From positions 1 through 52,589 of the forward strand of contig NZ_JAFBEH010000012.1 of NCBI RefSeq assembly GCF_016908645.1: DNA of 52,589 nucleotides, given 5' to 3'. The position numbers and the translations under genes are program-made. Positions 10,839 through 20,800 of this stretch are shown here, piece after piece (the first letter of the stretch is position 1; each line of letters opens with the position of its first letter). The DNA comes from Streptococcus loxodontisalivarius (GTDB taxonomy: Bacteria; Bacillota; Bacilli; Lactobacillales; Streptococcaceae). Below the pieces are notes generated by a model. The model was not told where the DNA came from, ran no database searches, and worked only from the letters and a program-made list of their open reading frames with translations.

Positions 10839-10862
10839 AGCGAGCCAGTAGGCTTGCTTTTT
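10839..10862 (+). terminator. Terminator after the M23 endopeptidase gene
   Basis: Stem AGCGAGCC/GGCTTGCT with an AGTA loop and a T run. Confidence 0.85.
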
Positions 10863-10921
10863 GTTTGGTTAAAAAGAGAGTTATCAAATAAAATAAAGAC
10901 CTCTTTTATAAGAAATGTATT

Positions 10922-10945
10922 TTTTCCGAACAAATATGTTATAAT
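10922..10945 (+). promoter_or_regulatory. PurBox and -10 of the purine operon
   Basis: TTTTCCGAACAAA (10922-10934) fits the PurBox consensus AWWWCCGAACWWT recognised by PurR in lactococci and Bacillus. A -10 TATAAT lies at 10940-10945, so the box occupies the -35 region, and no good -35 hexamer is present. Only one box was seen. In lactococci PurR activates from upstream boxes; overlap with -35 here would suit either class of control. Confidence 0.7.
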
Positions 10946-11013
10946 ATTTTTATAAAATTCGTAAATAAAAAGACTGGTGCTTTTTATCATTTTCAACATG
11001 AGGTATCTTTGTT

Positions 11014-12276
11014 ATGAAACTTTTGGTTGTTGGTTCTGGTGGTCGTGAGCATGCGATTGCTAAGAAGTTGTTAGCGTCTAAGGGTGTGGATCAGGTTTTT
11101 GTGGCACCTGGTAATGATGGTATGACCTTGGATGGTCTAGACTTGGTAAATATCGGAATTTCCGAACATTCTAGACTGATTGACTTTGCTAAGGAGAATG
11201 AGATTGCTTGGACCTTTATTGGTCCTGATGATGCGCTTGCAGCTGGTATCGTTGATGATTTCAACAGTGTTGGACTCAGAGCTTTTGGTCCAACCAAGGC
11301 AGCAGCGGAGCTAGAGTGGTCAAAAGACTTTGCCAAGGAAATCATGGTTAAATACAATGTTCCAACAGCAGCCTATGGCACATTTTCAGATTTTGAAAAA
11401 GCTAAAGCCTACATCGAAGAGCAGGGCGCACCAATCGTGGTCAAGGCTGACGGCTTGGCGTTAGGTAAGGGCGTGGTCGTGGCTGAAACCGTTGAGCAGG
11501 CGGTAGAGGCGGTGCAAGAGATGCTTTTGGACAACAAGTTTGGCGACTCAGGTGCGCGCGTGGTTATCGAGGAATTCTTGGATGGTGAGGAGTTCTCCCT
11601 CTTTGCCTTCGCTAATGGAGACAAGTTCTACATCATGCCGACAGCACAGGATCATAAGCGTGCTTTTGACGGAGACAAGGGACCAAACACTGGCGGTATG
11701 GGTGCCTATGCACCCGTTCCTCACCTGACTCAGAGCGTGGTGGATACAGCTGTTGAGACCATCGTTAAGCCTGTCCTTGAGGGGATGATTGCCGAAGGGC
11801 GTCCTTATCTGGGTGTCCTCTATGCAGGGCTTATCCTGACGGCTGATGGCCCTAAGGTTATTGAGTTCAACTCACGTTTCGGTGACCCAGAAACTCAGAT
11901 TATCCTCCCTCGCCTGACTTCTGATTTCGCTCAGAACATCGACGATATCATGATGGGCATTGATCCTTACATCACTTGGCAGAAGGACGGCGTGACTCTG
12001 GGCGTTGTTGTTGCCTCAGAAGGCTATCCGCTCGATTACGAGAAAGGCGTGCCACTTCCTGAGAAGACCGACGGCGACATCATCACCTACTATGCAGGAG
12101 CTAAGTTTGCGGAAAATGGCAAAGCACTGCTCTCAAACGGTGGACGTGTCTACATGCTCGTCACCACAGAAGACAGCGTCAAAGCAGGGCAGGACAAAAT
12201 CTATACCCAACTGGCTCAACAAGACACCACAGGTCTCTTCTACCGAAATGACATAGGAAGCAAAGCTATTAAGTAA
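11014..12276 (+). CDS. purD: Phosphoribosylamine-glycine ligase
   Basis: GAR synthetase, an ATP-grasp enzyme joining glycine to phosphoribosylamine in IMP synthesis. It has 420 residues, the usual size. It starts MKLLVVGSGGREHAI, has the ATP-grasp core VKADGLALGKGV, the family signature GPNTGGMGAYAP and EFNSRFGDPE near the metal site. The start ATG 11014 is preceded by ATGAGG. First gene of the pur segment here, driven by the PurBox promoter. A 335-base structured spacer separates it from purE. Confidence 0.97.
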   Translation: MKLLVVGSGGREHAIAKKLLASKGVDQVFVAPGNDGMTLDGLDLVNIGISEHSRLIDFAKENEIAWTFIGPDDALAAGIVDDFNSVGLRAFGPTKAAAELEWSKDFAKEIMVKYNVPTAAYGTFSDFEKAKAYIEEQGAPIVVKADGLALGKGVVVAETVEQAVEAVQEMLLDNKFGDSGARVVIEEFLDGEEFSLFAFANGDKFYIMPTAQDHKRAFDGDKGPNTGGMGAYAPVPHLTQSVVDTAVETIVKPVLEGMIAEGRPYLGVLYAGLILTADGPKVIEFNSRFGDPETQIILPRLTSDFAQNIDDIMMGIDPYITWQKDGVTLGVVVASEGYPLDYEKGVPLPEKTDGDIITYYAGAKFAENGKALLSNGGRVYMLVTTEDSVKAGQDKIYTQLAQQDTTGLFYRNDIGSKAIK

Positions 12277-12311
12277 TAAGACTACTCATTCAAATATTAG
12301 CGTCAGCAATC

Positions 12312-12465
12312 AGCGACCGAAGGTCGCTCCAAAAAGATAATGGGCGCCGTAGTGAAAAGACCGTAACTATAAGTTACGGTCGAGGGAACTGTTGAGACCT
12401 TAGGCTCAACAGTTAGGGATGAAACCGCAGGTTTGCTCCCGACCTCACTACTTAAGCCCATTATC
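12312..12465 (+). other. Branched RNA/inverted-repeat element between purD and purE
   Basis: A hairpin AGCGACC/GGTCGCT (12312-12328) precedes a 130-base element. Its ends are a perfect 10-bp inverted repeat GATAATGGGC/GCCCATTATC (12336-12345, 12456-12465) and it is flanked by AAAAA on both sides. Inside, GTAGTGA/TCACTAC closes a junction of three hairpins: GACCGTAACT/AGTTACGGTC, AACTGTTGAG/CTCAACAGTT, and GGGA..AAACC/GGTTT..TCCC. No T run follows, so it is not a terminator. Structured mobile element or cis-regulatory RNA are both possible. I do not recognise it as a known riboswitch. Confidence 0.7.
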
Positions 12466-12477
12466 AAAAAGAAAGAA

Positions 12478-12611
12478 GAAAGGAACTGAACACGGGACTA
12501 ATTTTCTAGTGAAAAAGATAAATCTTCCTAGATGCTAAAGCATCTGCGTAAGATTTCCTATTTTCATACGAAAATTTTCGACAAGTCGAAACGTCCCTTT
12601 GTATCTTATAT
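12478..12611 (+). promoter_or_regulatory. purE leader: structured RNA between SD and ATG
   Basis: GAAAGGAA (12478-12485) is the only ribosome binding site, 126 bases from the purE ATG. The interval begins GAACACGGGAC and ends GTCCC TTTGTATCTTATAT. GGGAC (12494-12498) pairs with GTCCC (12593-12597). Inside is a long arm GTGAAAA/TTTTCAT, internal loop GAT/CCTA, AAATCTT/AAGATTT, AGATGC/GCATCT, then a hairpin TTTCGAC/GTCGAAA. The same inner arm recurs with different but paired sequences before pdhB and polC. Confidence 0.75.
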
Positions 12612-13100
12612 ATGAACCCAATTATTTCTATTATCATGGGCTCCAAATCCGACTGGGCAACCATGCAAAAAACCGCTGAAGTTCTAGATAACTTTGGCAT
12701 TGCTTACGAGAAGAAAGTCGTCTCTGCCCACCGCACGCCTGACCTCATGTTCAAGCATGCTGAGGAAGCACGTGGTCGAGGCATCAAAATCATCATCGCT
12801 GGGGCAGGTGGGGCAGCTCACTTGCCTGGTATGGTAGCAGCTAAAACAACCCTGCCTGTTATCGGTGTACCTGTCAAATCACGTGCCCTCTCAGGTTTGG
12901 ATTCGCTCTATTCCATTGTGCAGATGCCTGGCGGTGTGCCTGTGGCAACCATGGCTATCGGAGAAGCGGGAGCGACTAACGCTGCCCTGACAGCCCTCCG
13001 TATCCTCTCTATCGAGGACCAAAATCTAGCTGATGCGCTAGCTCATTTCCATGAGGAACAAGGAAAAATCGCAGAGGAGTCAAGCAATGAACTCATTTAA
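12612..13100 (+). CDS. purE: N5-carboxyaminoimidazole ribonucleotide mutase
   Basis: Class I PurE, 162 residues, converts N5-CAIR to CAIR. The signature [12 protein letters not shown] with the phosphate-binding loop is at the N-terminus, and [15 protein letters not shown] is the active-site segment. ATG 12612 is fixed by the protein start [14 protein letters not shown]. No SD is nearby; the one available is across the structured leader. It overlaps purK by 14 bases, the usual coupling of these partner enzymes. Confidence 0.96.
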   Translation: MNPIISIIMGSKSDWATMQKTAEVLDNFGIAYEKKVVSAHRTPDLMFKHAEEARGRGIKIIIAGAGGAAHLPGMVAAKTTLPVIGVPVKSRALSGLDSLYSIVQMPGGVPVATMAIGEAGATNAALTALRILSIEDQNLADALAHFHEEQGKIAEESSNELI

Positions 13101-14178
13101 GACCATTGGGATTATCGGTGGTGGTCAGCTGGGGCAGATGATGGCGATTGCGGCTATCTACATGGGCCACAAGGTCATCACGCTGGATCCTGCTAGCGAC
13201 TGCCCTGCCTCCCGCGTTAGCGAGGTGATTGTGGCGCCTTACGATGATGTTGAGGCTTTGGGACAATTAGCTGCGCGTTGCGATGTTTTGACCTATGAGT
13301 TTGAGAATGTCGATGCTGACGGCTTGGACGCCGTGGTGTCAGCAGGTCAGCTACCGCAAGGGACAGATTTGCTCCGCATTTCTCAAAACCGTATCTTTGA
13401 AAAAGACTTCTTGGCAAATAAGGCTGGTGTGGCTGTCGCTCCCTATAAGGTGGTGAGTTCTAGCCTTGACTTGGAGGGGCTTGACCACTCTAAGACCTAT
13501 GTCTTAAAGACCGCGACAGGTGGTTATGACGGTCATGGGCAAAAGGTCATCCGCTCTGCGGACGACATGGCAGAGGCGAGCCAGCTTGCCAACTCTGCCG
13601 AGTGTGTCTTGGAAGAGTTTGTCACCTTTGACCTTGAAATCTCAGTCATCGTGTCTGGTAACGGCAAGGATGTGACGGTTTTCCCAGTACAGGAAAATAT
13701 CCACCGCAACAATATCCTCTCAAAAACCATCGTGCCAGCCCGCATTTCCGAACAGCTCGCTGAAAAAGCCAAGAGCATGGCAGTGCAAATCGCCAAGAAA
13801 CTAGAGCTTTCAGGAACCCTCTGTGTGGAAATGTTTGCGACCGCAGACGACATCATCGTCAATGAAATCGCCCCACGCCCCCACAACTCAGGGCACTATT
13901 CTATCGAAGCCTGCGACTTTTCACAGTTTGACACTCACATCTTGGGTGTACTGGGGCAACCTCTCCCCAAAATCAAACTCCATGCCCCAGCCGTCATGCT
14001 CAATGTCCTGGGACAACATGTCCAACAGGCAATTGACTATGTTGCCCAAAACCCTAGCGCCCACCTTCACATGTATGGTAAACTAGAAGCGAAACATAAC
14101 CGCAAAATGGGACATGTGACGGTGTTTGCAGAGGATGCGGATGAGGTGGAGGAGTTTGGAGAAGGGGTGGAATATTAG
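13087..14178 (+). CDS. purK: N5-carboxyaminoimidazole ribonucleotide synthetase
   Basis: PurK is an ATP-grasp carboxylase that makes the N5-CAIR used by PurE. The protein has 363 residues and begins [19 protein letters not shown]. It shows [16 protein letters not shown] and the metal-site segment [20 protein letters not shown] 13087 is inside the end of purE with GAGGAG eight bases upstream, and is preferred over the earlier in-frame start at 13051, which overlaps purE further. Confidence 0.96.
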   Translation: MNSFKTIGIIGGGQLGQMMAIAAIYMGHKVITLDPASDCPASRVSEVIVAPYDDVEALGQLAARCDVLTYEFENVDADGLDAVVSAGQLPQGTDLLRISQNRIFEKDFLANKAGVAVAPYKVVSSSLDLEGLDHSKTYVLKTATGGYDGHGQKVIRSADDMAEASQLANSAECVLEEFVTFDLEISVIVSGNGKDVTVFPVQENIHRNNILSKTIVPARISEQLAEKAKSMAVQIAKKLELSGTLCVEMFATADDIIVNEIAPRPHNSGHYSIEACDFSQFDTHILGVLGQPLPKIKLHAPAVMLNVLGQHVQQAIDYVAQNPSAHLHMYGKLEAKHNRKMGHVTVFAEDADEVEEFGEGVEY

Positions 14179-14226
14179 GAAGAGGTTATTATATTATTTT
14201 TGTTAGTATAATAGCTTAGGAATATT

Positions 14227-15459
14227 ATGACGAGTAAAGAATGGTATTATAAAAATTTTAATATGGTTTCAGAGTTAGATATCTCGGGAGAATTTATATA
14301 CACTGGGATCTCTATTGTGAATAATATGAGTAGTATTAACCCCGAAATGCCTACAGAATTATTTTTAGCTTTATATAATATTTCTGTGGGAATTGAAAGA
14401 CTACAAAAAATAATTTTAGTATTATGGGAATTCAATGAAGATGATTCTATTGAGGATTTTTCTGAAAATATAAAGATTCATAATCATGTTGAATTACATA
14501 ACAAGATTGAAAAAGCAATAAATAAGAAAACTAATTTTAACAAACAAGAGCACCAATTTTTAGATCTTTTAAAAGAATTTTATTCTAATGCGAGATATGA
14601 TAGATTTTCAAAAGTGGGAAATAACTGGGAATATGAACTTATTAGTAAGTTTTTCTCTAATAATCAAATTAGTTATGAAAAGTCAGTGTCTGATTCACGT
14701 GTAATTCTAATCAACAGTAGTATTAGGGAATTGATAGGGCGAGTGCTCTCTAAAATAGTAAAAAAATACTATTTACTTGTTGAGGAGGGAAGTAGTAAAT
14801 CAAGGACTTATTCATATGAACTTAGAAATGATTCAAAGGCTCAAAAGATATTTTTACATATGGAGAATGGTCGTCGAGGATTAAGTTCCATAAAAATAGA
14901 TGAACGGATAGCTTTAAGTGAAATTATTATTTATTTGAAAAATACATCTGATAAATCATCATATTTAAAATTTATCGAGGGAATATCTCCTCTTAATTTT
15001 GATAAAATGGAAATTAGTGGGTATTTATCTGTAATTTTGTTGGAGAATAGAGTTCCTCAACGTTTAATTGATGAAATTGACTATATTTACGCAGAAGAAG
15101 ATATTGATATAAAAGAACGGATAGCAAATTTGGATTTATTAACAAAAGATAATATGCAAGTTTTATTCGAATATCCTTATCTGAAGGATGTTTATATAAT
15201 TTTAAAAGATGTAAAAAAACAGGAAGATATTAGTGCTGAGGCAATAAATAAACTACAAGAGTCTAATTGTTATATTGATGATAGTGATACTCAAGAAGTT
15301 ATAGAATCTATCATTGATGTTGCCAATCAATACCGTAATAATGAAATTTCAAGGGAAGTGTTTATTAATGAATTTAATAGGCATTACAAAAACTTAGAGG
15401 ATGAATCTATATTAGAATTTGTCAGTGGCTTAATATCTAATGAAATGAAAAGTAAATAA
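14227..15459 (+). CDS. Unrecognised AT-rich accessory protein in the pur operon
   Basis: 410-residue protein I cannot assign. It has no signal peptide or clear membrane segment and is rich in Ile, Asn, Lys and Glu. The N-terminal third reads ALYNISVGIERLQKIILVLW followed by helices and ARYDRFSKVGN, a pattern reminiscent of HEPN-like or AbiV-like helical proteins, but I see no certain catalytic RxxxxH. Its base composition is clearly more AT-rich than purK and purB, suggesting acquisition. A -10 TATAAT lies at about 14208, and TAGGA precedes ATG 14227 by about seven bases, so it may have its own promoter. A defence role is a guess. Confidence 0.6.
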   Translation: MTSKEWYYKNFNMVSELDISGEFIYTGISIVNNMSSINPEMPTELFLALYNISVGIERLQKIILVLWEFNEDDSIEDFSENIKIHNHVELHNKIEKAINKKTNFNKQEHQFLDLLKEFYSNARYDRFSKVGNNWEYELISKFFSNNQISYEKSVSDSRVILINSSIRELIGRVLSKIVKKYYLLVEEGSSKSRTYSYELRNDSKAQKIFLHMENGRRGLSSIKIDERIALSEIIIYLKNTSDKSSYLKFIEGISPLNFDKMEISGYLSVILLENRVPQRLIDEIDYIYAEEDIDIKERIANLDLLTKDNMQVLFEYPYLKDVYIILKDVKKQEDISAEAINKLQESNCYIDDSDTQEVIESIIDVANQYRNNEISREVFINEFNRHYKNLEDESILEFVSGLISNEMKSK

Positions 15460-15519
15460 TCTCAAATGTCATTTCTTGATACAAAAACAATTTACAAAGT
15501 TGGCTTTTAAATAAATAAC

Positions 15520-15822
15520 ATGAAAACAATCGGTTCTTTGGGTACCAAGTACACCATGACTCAAGATTTTTATATGGAAAAACTGCTTGAGACAGGGTTT
15601 GAGGTGCTGATTCCAGTGGAAGTGACATATTACACTGCTCATACTAAATTTTGCAAAAAGTTAATTGATTATTTTAATTCGCTAAATGCTCCGACTCATG
15701 CTACAAAGATACACGATGAAAATAATTATTATATTAACGAGTTAAATAGCGATTTAGCTAGAGCGAGTGACTATAAAGAGAAAATTACTATATTAAAAGA
15801 ACAGTTAAATAAAATGAATTAA
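15520..15822 (+). pseudogene. Aspartate/glutamate racemase fragment fused to an unrelated tail
   Basis: The first 34 residues (MKTIGSLGTKYTMTQDFYME then KLLETGFEVLIPVE) match the internal LLGTxxTMxxDFY segment of the aspartate/glutamate racemase family, which normally lies about 110 residues into the protein. From residue 35 the sequence changes to an unrelated Lys/Asn-rich tail ending LKEQLNKMN. The frame is open for 100 codons, but the racemase is missing both halves. I read it as a recombination scar left with the neighbouring accessory gene. A novel small protein is less likely. Confidence 0.6.
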
Positions 15823-15833
15823 GGAGAAACAAA

Positions 15834-17132
15834 ATGATCGAACGTTATTCACGCCCTGAGATGGCGGCAATTTGGACAGAGGAAAATAAATACCGTGCTT
15901 GGTTGGAGGTCGAGATTTTGGCTGACGAGGCATGGGCTGAGTTGGGTGAGATTCCTAAGGAAGATGTGGCTAAGATTCGTGAGAAGGCGGATTTTGACAT
16001 TGACCGTATTCTTGAGATTGAGCAGGACACGCGTCACGATGTGGTGGCTTTCACTCGTGCGGTTTCTGAGACGCTCGGTGAGGAGCGCAAGTGGGTGCAC
16101 TACGGTTTGACATCAACTGACGTGGTGGACACTGCCTACGGTTACCTCTACAAGCAGGCCAACGACATTATCCGTCGTGACCTTGAGAATTTCACAAATA
16201 TCGTGGCTGAGAAAGCTAAGGAGCACAAGTTCACCATCATGATGGGTCGTACCCACGGTGTTCACGCCGAGCCAACGACTTTCGGTCTTAAGTTGGCGAC
16301 TTGGTACAGCGAGATGAAACGTAATATTGAGCGTTTTGAACATGCTGCCGCAGGTGTGGAAGCTGGTAAGATTTCAGGTGCCGTTGGTAACTTTGCTAAT
16401 ATTCCTCCATTCGTGGAAAAATATGTCTGTGACAAATTAGGCATCCGTCCGCAAGAAATTTCAACACAGGTTCTTCCACGTGACCTCCACGCAGAATATT
16501 TTGCAGTGCTTGCAAGCATTGCAACTTCTATCGAACGTATGGCGACAGAGATTCGTGGTCTGCAAAAATCAGAACAACGTGAAGTTGAAGAGTTCTTTGC
16601 CAAAGGTCAGAAAGGTAGCTCTGCTATGCCTCACAAACGCAACCCAATCGGCTCTGAGAACATGACTGGGCTAGCGCGCGTGATTCGTGGTCACATGGTG
16701 ACGGCTTATGAGAACGTGTCACTTTGGCACGAGCGTGATATTTCGCACTCATCAGCTGAGCGTATCATCACACCTGACACAACGATCTTGATTGACTACA
16801 TGCTCAACCGCTTTGGGAATATCGTCAAGAACTTGACGGTTTTCCCAGAAAATATGATCCGCAACATGAACTCAACATTCGGGCTTATTTTCAGCCAGCG
16901 TGCCATGTTGACCTTGATTGAAAAAGGCATGACTCGTGAGCAGGCTTACGACTTGGTACAACCAAAGACAGCCCACTCATGGGATAACCAAGTGGACTTC
17001 AAACCATTGCTGGAAGCAGACCCAGAAGTCACAGCCCGCCTGAACCAAGACGAAATCGACGAAATCTTCAACCCAGTCTACTACACAAAACGTGTCGATG
17101 AAATCTTCGACCGTATCGGACTCGGTGAGTAA
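15834..17132 (+). CDS. purB: Adenylosuccinate lyase
   Basis: 432-residue fumarase/aspartase superfamily enzyme acting twice in purine synthesis (SAICAR to AICAR, adenylosuccinate to AMP). The superfamily signature [16 protein letters not shown] is near residue 263. [12 protein letters not shown] and [10 protein letters not shown] are other active-site segments. It starts ATG 15834 with AAGGAG seven bases upstream, an ordinary leader. It lies downstream of the accessory insertion but is otherwise in the usual pur order. Confidence 0.97.
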   Translation: MIERYSRPEMAAIWTEENKYRAWLEVEILADEAWAELGEIPKEDVAKIREKADFDIDRILEIEQDTRHDVVAFTRAVSETLGEERKWVHYGLTSTDVVDTAYGYLYKQANDIIRRDLENFTNIVAEKAKEHKFTIMMGRTHGVHAEPTTFGLKLATWYSEMKRNIERFEHAAAGVEAGKISGAVGNFANIPPFVEKYVCDKLGIRPQEISTQVLPRDLHAEYFAVLASIATSIERMATEIRGLQKSEQREVEEFFAKGQKGSSAMPHKRNPIGSENMTGLARVIRGHMVTAYENVSLWHERDISHSSAERIITPDTTILIDYMLNRFGNIVKNLTVFPENMIRNMNSTFGLIFSQRAMLTLIEKGMTREQAYDLVQPKTAHSWDNQVDFKPLLEADPEVTARLNQDEIDEIFNPVYYTKRVDEIFDRIGLGE

Positions 17133-17144
17133 AAGAGTAACTTC

Positions 17145-17176
17145 AAACATTCTAGTATTTTCCAGAATGTTTTTTT
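17145..17176 (+). terminator. Terminator after purB
   Basis: Stem AACATTCT/AGAATGTT with a seven-T tract. It ends the purine operon. Confidence 0.85.
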
Positions 17177-17397
17177 CTTAAGAAATATTTAAGTGAGCGA
17201 CTATATACTATACTCAATCCTAAAAAACTTTCTTTTTCATAATCTCCTGAAATAGCTGACTTTGGTTAGCTATTTCTTTTTGTTTTGTCAAGGGTGACTT
17301 TTCCATTTCTGGGTCACCCCTTCAAAAGTCCACTGGACTTTTGAACTCATAAATCTCCTGAAAGTCTCAGCTTATAAGAGTTGGGGCTTTCTTTGTT
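17177..17397 (+). repeat. Dispersed hairpin repeat modules after purB
   Basis: CTTAAGAAATATTTAAGTGA then GCGACTATATACTATACTCAATCC repeats the core found near 8811, 9404 and 9542. CATAATCTCCTGAAATAGC leads into a 12-bp terminator stem (17249-17276). Then come GGGTGAC/GTCACCC, the perfect 11-bp stem TTCAAAAGTCC/GGACTTTTGAA, a second CATAAATCTCCTGAAA and another hairpin ending GGGGCTTTC. The same modules occur in the same order at 9700-9820 with a different terminator stem. A minus-strand frame with AGGAGATTTATG covers 17288-17350. Confidence 0.7.
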
Positions 17398-17450
17398 TCT
17401 CGAAAAAATATGTCTTTTATGATAGAATTAAGGAGCTATATTGTGTATTT

Positions 17451-17837
17451 GAACATAGGCTATGGACAGTATTGTTCTATCGCCCTTTGTATCATGTGAT
17501 TTGAACACGGGACTAAGATCTAGGGAAAAGAGACGTAGCTGTTGCAATTTTAATTGCTTACAGATATGGCTACTTTTAAGTATGAATTGTACCTAGACGC
17601 AAGCGTCGTCGGTAAATTTCCTACTTTCGCTCTTTTGTTTTAAAGCTCAAGGCTAAAACAGTTCACTGAACTGTTTTACTCCCTTACGAAAATTTTCGGC
17701 AAGCCGAAACGTCCTTTTGTATCATTTATTAGAACACGGGCTACGAGCGGTGCAAAAAAGATAAACATTTCCTAGACGCAAGCGTCTTCGGAAAGTTTCC
17801 TATTTTTGCTTTGCTCGCTTAACGCCCTTTGTATCAT
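17451..17837 (+). promoter_or_regulatory. Three tandem structured units upstream of polC
   Basis: Unit 1 (17451-17495) starts GAACATAGGC and ends GCCC TTTGTATCAT. Unit 2 (17503-17725) starts GAACACGGGAC and ends GTCCT TTTGTATCAT. Unit 3 (17732-17837) starts GAACACGGGC and ends GCCC TTTGTATCAT. In each the bases after GAACAC pair with those before the tail. Unit 3 holds GCAAAAA/TTTTTGC, a GAT/CCTA internal loop and AGACGC/GCGTCT. Unit 2 ends with TTTCGGC/GCCGAAA, the compensated form of the purE hairpin. An upstream TTAAGGAG lies at 17428-17435. polC has its own TAGGAG at 17841 after unit 3. Confidence 0.75.
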
Positions 17838-17851
17838 TGTTAGGAGTTGTC

Positions 17852-20800
17852 ATGTCAGAACTTTTCAAGAAATTGATGGATCAGATTGATATGCCGCTTG
17901 AGGTTAAGTCTTCAAGTGCTTTTTCGTCTGCGGATATTATTGAGGTTAAGGTTCACTCAGTCAGTCGTCACTGGGAGTTTCATTTTGCCTTTCCTGAGAT
18001 TCTGCCGATTGAGCATTATCGTCTCTTGCAGTCTCGTTTGACGGCTTCGTTTGAGGCGGCTGATATTAAGGCGACTTTTGATATCAAGGCGGAGCGTATT
18101 GATTTTTCAGATGATCTGATTTCGGCTTACTATAAGGAAGCTTTTGAGCAGGCGACTTGCAACAGCGCCAGCTTTAGGTCTTCTTTTGCCAATCTCAAGG
18201 TCTCTTATAGGGACGGGAAGCTCATCATAGAAGCGCCAGCTTTTGTCAACAACGACCACTTTAGGAAAAATCATCTGCCTAATTTGGAGAAGCAGTTTGA
18301 GCTGTTTGGTTTTGGCAAGTTGACTGTGGATATGGTATCTGATGAGGCTATGACCCAGCAGTTGCAGGAGGATTTTACGACCAGTCGCGAGGCTTTGGTG
18401 GAAAAGGCGGTGCAGGAAAATATGGAGGCGGTCAAGTCTCTGGAGGCTTCTATGCCACCGCAGGAAGAGGCTGCGCCTAAGCCACAATTTGACTATAAGG
18501 AGCGTGCAGCCCAGCGTCAGGCTGGTTTTGAAAAGGCTGAAATCACGCCCATGATTGAGATTGAGACTGAGGAGAATCGTATTGTTTTCGAAGGTCTGGT
18601 CTTTGATGTGGAGAAAAAGACAACCAGAACAGGTCGCCACATTATCAACTTCAAGATGACTGATTACACATCAAGCTTTGCCATGCAAAAATGGGCTAAG
18701 GATGATGAAGAACTTAAGAAGTTTGATATGATTGCCAAGGGAAATTGGCTGCGCGTGCAAGGGAATATTGAGAACAACCAGTTCACTCGCAGCTTGACCA
18801 TGAATGTTCAGCAGGTTAAGGAAATTGTCCACAATCCTCGTAAGGATTTGATGCCTGAGGGGCAAAAACGTGTGGAACTTCACGCTCACACCAATATGTC
18901 GACCATGGATGCCCTGCCGACTGTTGAGGACTTGATTGACACAGCTGCTAAGTGGGGGCATAAGGCAATCGCCATTACAGACCATGCCAATGTGCAGAGC
19001 TTCCCACACGGTTATCACAAGGCACGCAAGGCTGGTATCAAGGCAATCTTTGGCTTAGAGGCAAATATTGTTGAGGACTCGGTGCCTATCACATACAATG
19101 AAGTGTCTATGGATATCCGAGAAGCAACCTATGTTGTTTTCGACGTGGAGACCACAGGGCTTTCTGCTGTCAATAATGATCTGATTCAGATTGCGGCTTC
19201 TAAGATGTACAAGGGTAATATCATTGAACAGTTCGATGAATTTATCGATCCTGGTCATCCATTGTCTGCCTTCACGACAGAATTGACAGGGATTACAGAC
19301 AATCATGTGCAGGGCGCTAAACCTATTAAACAGGTTCTAGAAGAGTTTCAAGCTTTCTGTCAGGACACGGTCTTGGTTGCCCACAATGCCACCTTTGACG
19401 TTGGCTTTATGAATGCCAACTACGAGCGTCATGGACTGCCCCGCATTACGCAACCAGTTGTTGATACCTTGGAGTATGCCCGCAATCTCTATCCTGAGTA
19501 CAAGCGTCATGGTTTGGGACCTTTGACCAAGCGTTTCCAAGTGGCGCTTGAGCACCACCACATGGCCAATTACGATGCGGAGGCTACAGGTCGCTTGCTC
19601 TTTATCTTCATCAAGGAAACGGTGGAGGAGAAGGGGATTACAGACCTAGCCAAGCTCAATACAGACCTTGTCTCGGAAGACTCTTACAAGAAAGCGCGTG
19701 TCAAACATGCCACTATTTATGTGCAAAATCAGACAGGTCTGAAAAATATTTTCAAGCTGGTCAGCTATTCTAACGTTAAATACTTTGAAGGTGTGGCTCG
19801 TATTCCAAGGACGGTCTTGGATGCTCATAGAGAAGGGCTGCTTCTGGGAACAGCCTGCTCAGAAGGGGAAGTTTTTGATGCAGTGCTGTCATCAGGTGTG
19901 GATGCTGCAGTCCAAGTGGCTAAGTACTATGATTTTATTGAAGTCATGCCACCTGCTATCTATGCTCCCTTGATTGCCCGTGAATTGATTAAGGATGAGG
20001 CTGGTATTGAGCAGGTTATCCGAGACTTGATCGAGGTAGGCTGTCGTCTGGATAAGCCCGTCATGGCGACTGGGAATGTCCACTATTTGGAGCCAGAAGA
20101 TGAGATTTACCGTGAAATTATCGTGCGTAGTCTGGGACAGGGTGCCATTATCAACCGTACTATCGGTCGTGGTGAAAATGCCCAACCAGCTCCGCTTCCA
20201 AAAGCACACTTCCGTACAACCAATGAAATGCTGGATGACTTTGCCTTTCTAGGTAAGGATTTGGCTTATGAGATTGTCGTGACCAATACCAATGCCTTCG
20301 CTGATCGTATTGAAGAGGTGGAAGTGGTCAAGGGTGACCTTTACACGCCATTTATCGACAAGGCTGAAGAAACGGTTGCTGAATTGACCTATCAGAAGGC
20401 TTTTGAGCTCTATGGTAATCCCCTTCCTGATATTATCGACCTGCGTATTGAGAAGGAATTGACCTCTATTTTGGGGAATGGCTTCGCCGTGATCTATCTA
20501 GCCTCTCAGATGCTGGTTAACCGCTCTAATGAGCGTGGTTATCTGGTTGGTTCTCGTGGGTCTGTTGGTTCTTCCTTTGTAGCGACCATGATTGGGATTA
20601 CTGAGGTTAATCCTATGCCACCACACTATCTCTGTCCAAATTGTCAGCACTCAGAATTCATCACAGATGGTTCTTATGGTTCGGGCTATGATTTGCCCAA
20701 TAAGGATTGTCCAGAATGTGGGACTCTCTATCGCAAGGATGGACAGGATATTCCTTTCGAAACCTTCCTTGGTTTTGATGGGGACAAGGTTCCCGATATT

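Noticed and set aside
10948..11013. purD as a member of the SD-hairpin-AUG family
   Set aside because: AAAAAG/CTTTTT is present in the leader and GGTATCTTTGTT precedes ATG, but ATGAGG lies at normal spacing, so no insert separates SD and start.
12336..12465. A purine, PRPP or guanidine riboswitch before purE
   Set aside because: No conserved ykkC or purine-riboswitch core bases were recognised, and the perfect terminal inverted repeats suggest a different origin.
12486..12611. Reading the purE, pdhB and polC leaders as self-splicing introns
   Set aside because: I could not find the conserved core of group I introns or a group II domain V and GUGYG start. The sequences fit a family of hairpins better, though RNA-seq junctions should still be checked.
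14179..14226. Another SD-hairpin-AUG leader before the accessory gene
   Set aside because: A TATTATA/TATAATA hairpin exists after AGGAAGAGG, but a usable TAGGA also lies close to the ATG and the TATAAT is more simply a -10.
15520..15822. Intact aspartate racemase
   Set aside because: Only about 34 residues of an internal segment match; both catalytic halves are missing.
17288..17350. Annotating the minus-strand micro-frames as genes
   Set aside because: They have good start signals and recur, but no promoter or coding conservation can be shown from one window, so they are reported only as an observation.
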